Positions 14,617-16,181 of a stretch of DNA of 16,181 nt are shown one piece after another. The stretch is taken from NCBI GenBank assembly GCA_947372535.1, contig CANBUA010000087.1, positions 1 to 16,181 on the forward strand, read 5' to 3'. Source of the stretch: Burkholderiales bacterium (GTDB lineage: Bacteria; Pseudomonadota; Gammaproteobacteria; Burkholderiales; Burkholderiaceae). The notes beneath the pieces are model-generated. The model ran no database searches. It was not told the DNA's origin and was given only the letters and a program-made list of their open reading frames with translations. Made by a program: the position numbers and the translations under genes. Numbering within the stretch: position 1 is the first letter of the stretch; each line of letters opens with the position of its first letter.

Positions 14617-15645
14617 ATGATTCCAAGGATGACCCGAGTTCTGACCGCTGCCATCATGGCCGTCTCAGCCATGACCATGAGCGGTTGCGCCATGCTGCAA
14701 TCGGGTACCGCCGGCGTGACCTTGAACATCCTCGAAGAAGGCTTCACCCCGCCTGCACTTCAACTCAGCGACCCTGACATGGTGTGCAACTTCGCCACCG
14801 TCAACACACCGCTGGTCGGCGCGGCTCGCGCTTTCCATGGCGACCCATCGCTGATGGAATCGACCTTGTACACGACGGCCTCCCTGTGCTCCGATGCCCA
14901 GGCCGTCAACGAAGAATTGCGCTACATGCGCGCCGTGCGCGAGAAGCGCTCGGATGAGGCCACCGATGCCCGCATCACGCAAAAGCGCCTGCTGGCCCTG
15001 ACCACAGAACGCCAGTACACCTCCTTCACCCGCATGCGCGACAAGCTTGAGCAGAAGTATTTCTTCAAGTACGGCAAGACGTGCCCACGCTTCAAGCGTG
15101 ATTTTGACGAGCTGGTCTACCTCGCCGGCAGCCTGGGCGGCGTGCTGGCCATCACCAACGATTTCTCCTCGCAACAGTCGGTGGGTGTGCCCACGGACAT
15201 CGCGCCTCAGGCCGAATTCGCCATGACCTGCTTGGACAACGCCAAGTGGTGGGGCGCCCCCATGGCCTTGCGCGCGGCGATCTGGTCTTTGCTGCCCGGC
15301 GGTGCCGAAGGCAAGGATGTCAAGGGCACCTTTGAAAAATCGATGGCCCTGGGCGAAGCCAAGGGCGTACGTCTGGCCCACGTGATGGCGGTGGTGAGCG
15401 CCACCTCGGCCGATGATTCGGCCACGGTCCGCCAAGTCATCAAGCGCTTCGTGAGCGTGCCCAACTTCAAGCAAAACCCTGACTACCGCATCTTCGACGT
15501 CATCGCCAAGGTGCAGTTGCAAAATGTCTCCGATCGCCTGTGGACGCAGAACACCGGTTCGCGCACGCCCTTCAACAGCCTGGGTCAGTTCTGGGATGAC
15601 AAAGCACCTGGCAGTGACGTGAACGTCGACAGCTTCCTCAAGTAA
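14617..15645 (+). CDS. Helical lipoprotein resembling the TRAP transporter T component (TatT)
   Basis: A 342-residue exported protein. MIPRMTRVLTAAIMAVSAM is a signal peptide ending in MSGC, so C24 is the likely lipidated cysteine; Met rather than Leu at -3 is not canonical. The mature part is mostly helical. It recalls TatT (the Treponema Tp0956 family) in layout: an early DPDMVCNFATVNTPL block (52-66), then HGDPSLMESTLYTTASLC, and a late KGVRLAHVMAVVSA / VRQVIKRFVSV / NPDYRIFDVIAKVQ series. This resemblance is by eye and remote. Four mature cysteines (C57, C91, C156, C205) could form disulfides. The next gene encodes a solute-binding protein, which fits a periplasmic accessory of a TRAP-like transporter. 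If the TatT link is wrong, it is an unassigned lipoprotein. Confidence 0.6.
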   Translation: MIPRMTRVLTAAIMAVSAMTMSGCAMLQSGTAGVTLNILEEGFTPPALQLSDPDMVCNFATVNTPLVGAARAFHGDPSLMESTLYTTASLCSDAQAVNEELRYMRAVREKRSDEATDARITQKRLLALTTERQYTSFTRMRDKLEQKYFFKYGKTCPRFKRDFDELVYLAGSLGGVLAITNDFSSQQSVGVPTDIAPQAEFAMTCLDNAKWWGAPMALRAAIWSLLPGGAEGKDVKGTFEKSMALGEAKGVRLAHVMAVVSATSADDSATVRQVIKRFVSVPNFKQNPDYRIFDVIAKVQLQNVSDRLWTQNTGSRTPFNSLGQFWDDKAPGSDVNVDSFLK

Positions 15646-15655
15646 GGCGAGTGAA

Positions 15656-15685
15656 AACCCTCCCCGCATTCGTGTGGCGAGGGTT
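15656..15685 (+). repeat. Hairpin after the lipoprotein gene
   Basis: AACCCTC (15656-15662) and GAGGGTT (15679-15685) form a 7-bp stem that can extend by GC/GC across a CCC bulge. It begins 11 bp after the stop codon. No T-tract follows on the + strand, while the minus-strand version is followed by TTTTC. It may partly terminate transcription or stabilise the 3' end. Confidence 0.5.
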
Positions 15686-15716
15686 AGCGAGAAGTCGCCG
15701 TATTTAGATATAGTTA

Positions 15717-15756
15717 CACATTTCATGCATTCGTTCAAACGATGTCATGACATGTG
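15717..15756 (+). repeat. Imperfect long dyad upstream of the solute-binding protein gene
   Basis: The outer CACAT/ATGTG, middle TCATG/CATGA and inner TCG/CGA arms nest around the loop TTCAAA, with short mismatched steps. The right half also contains a 12-bp perfect palindrome, ATGTCATGACAT (15742-15753). The dyad lies just downstream of an A/T-rich block with TATAGT (15709-15714) that could be a -10 element, and about 80 bp before the start codon. This is a plausible operator. Confidence 0.5.
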
Positions 15757-15824
15757 CGAAAGAGGGGGCCCCGTGATCAACCCGAAGAGGTTCGATGCCC
15801 CAGACTCTCAAGCATTCGGCACCC

Positions 15825-15829
15825 AGGAG
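15825..15829 (+). promoter_or_regulatory. Ribosome binding site of the solute-binding protein gene
   Basis: AGGAG lies five bases before the ATG at 15835. It supports that start, which is also followed directly by a signal peptide. Confidence 0.7.
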
Positions 15830-15834
15830 ACTCC

Positions 15835-16181
15835 ATGAATGCGACAAGAACACTCGCTGCCTTAGGCGCGAGCACCCTGCTGGCCCTGGCCTGCCTGCCT
15901 GCGCAGGCTGCTCAGCGGTTCTGTGTCTATGACATGCTGGGTGCTTCGGGCGACTTGTTCAACATGGCCAAGGACTACGTGGTGGCCATGCAGCGTCATG
16001 GTGTGTCGGTCGAACTCAAGGGCTACACCAACGAAGGCGTGGCCACGGAAGACTTCCGGGCAGGTCAATGCGACGCCGTCGTCGCGACCGCATTCCGCAC
16101 TCGGCAGTTCAATGCCGTCGCTGGCTCCATCGATACCCTGGGCGCCACCACCATCGTGCGCGACGGTCGGATCGACATGCA
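15835..16181 (+). CDS. Periplasmic putative solute-binding protein, AdeT1/2 (DUF6091) type, C-terminus cut off by the window edge
   Basis: The first 115 residues of a protein with a clear Sec signal peptide (about 1-25, ending PAQA-A). The mature start QRFCVYDMLGASGDLFNMAKDY, then VELKGYTNEGVATEDFRAGQCDA and FRTRQFNAVAGSIDTLGA, match the pattern I remember for the 'putative solute-binding protein' family named after Acinetobacter AdeT1/AdeT2. That family looks related to TRAP-type DctP binding proteins rather than to RND efflux pumps. Two cysteines (in RFCVYD and GQCDA) may form a disulfide. It follows the TatT-like lipoprotein by 189 bp, which contains a possible promoter and operator. The substrate cannot be read from the sequence. 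Only about a third of the protein is visible. Confidence 0.8.
   Translation, partial: MNATRTLAALGASTLLALACLPAQAAQRFCVYDMLGASGDLFNMAKDYVVAMQRHGVSVELKGYTNEGVATEDFRAGQCDAVVATAFRTRQFNAVAGSIDTLGATTIVRDGRIDM

Overview
This is a GC-rich stretch of ordinary-looking chromosome from a betaproteobacterium, most likely order Burkholderiales (Comamonadaceae/Sphaerotilaceae-like; Aquabacterium, Leptothrix or Roseateles relatives would fit). The assignment rests on protein character and gene order: ffh divergent from a YpjD/CcsA-type gene, a PP0621-type small protein, pilS-pilR-ampD, a long Pseudomonas-type nrdA with nrdB, a KKAAPA-repeat histone H1-like protein ending in a WPFPTGNKP-type tail, and ettA. 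No taxonomic marker such as rRNA is present. There are no tRNA or rRNA genes, insertion sequences, prophage genes or CRISPR arrays, and every gene except ffh is on the + strand.

Layout. (1) 1-1040, minus strand: the N-terminal three quarters of ffh, the SRP GTPase, running off the left edge. (2) 1106-2242: a divergent pair, an eight-helix cytochrome c assembly-family protein (ypjD) and a 91-residue membrane-anchored protein with a Cys/His knuckle. A GACT microsatellite follows. (3) 2281-6481: pilS, pilR and ampD, each overlapping the next by the four bases ATGA. This looks like a translationally coupled unit joining the type IV pilus two-component system to a cytosolic peptidoglycan-recycling amidase. 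(4) 6482-11071: class Ia ribonucleotide reductase. Upstream of nrdA are two NrdR-box-like sites 31 bp apart and a terminator-like hairpin just before the ribosome binding site. A 17-bp interrupted stem lies between nrdA and nrdB. (5) 11236-12537: a lysine/alanine-rich H1-like DNA-binding protein closed by a strong UUCG-loop terminator, a DUF167 (YggU-type) protein and a small unrecognised coiled-coil protein. (6) 12654-14363: ettA, the ABC-F translation factor, with its own terminator. (7) 14617-16181: a helical lipoprotein that reads like a TRAP transporter T component (TatT), then the start of a periplasmic solute-binding protein of the AdeT1/2 (DUF6091) type. Together they suggest the beginning of a TRAP-like uptake locus that continues past the right edge.

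Most genes are housekeeping and well recognised. The best places for something new are the lipoprotein plus solute-binding protein pair at the right end, the RNA structures around nrdA/nrdB, the coupling of ampD to pilSR, and the orphan 63-residue protein. I found no clear sign of a wholly new multi-gene system.
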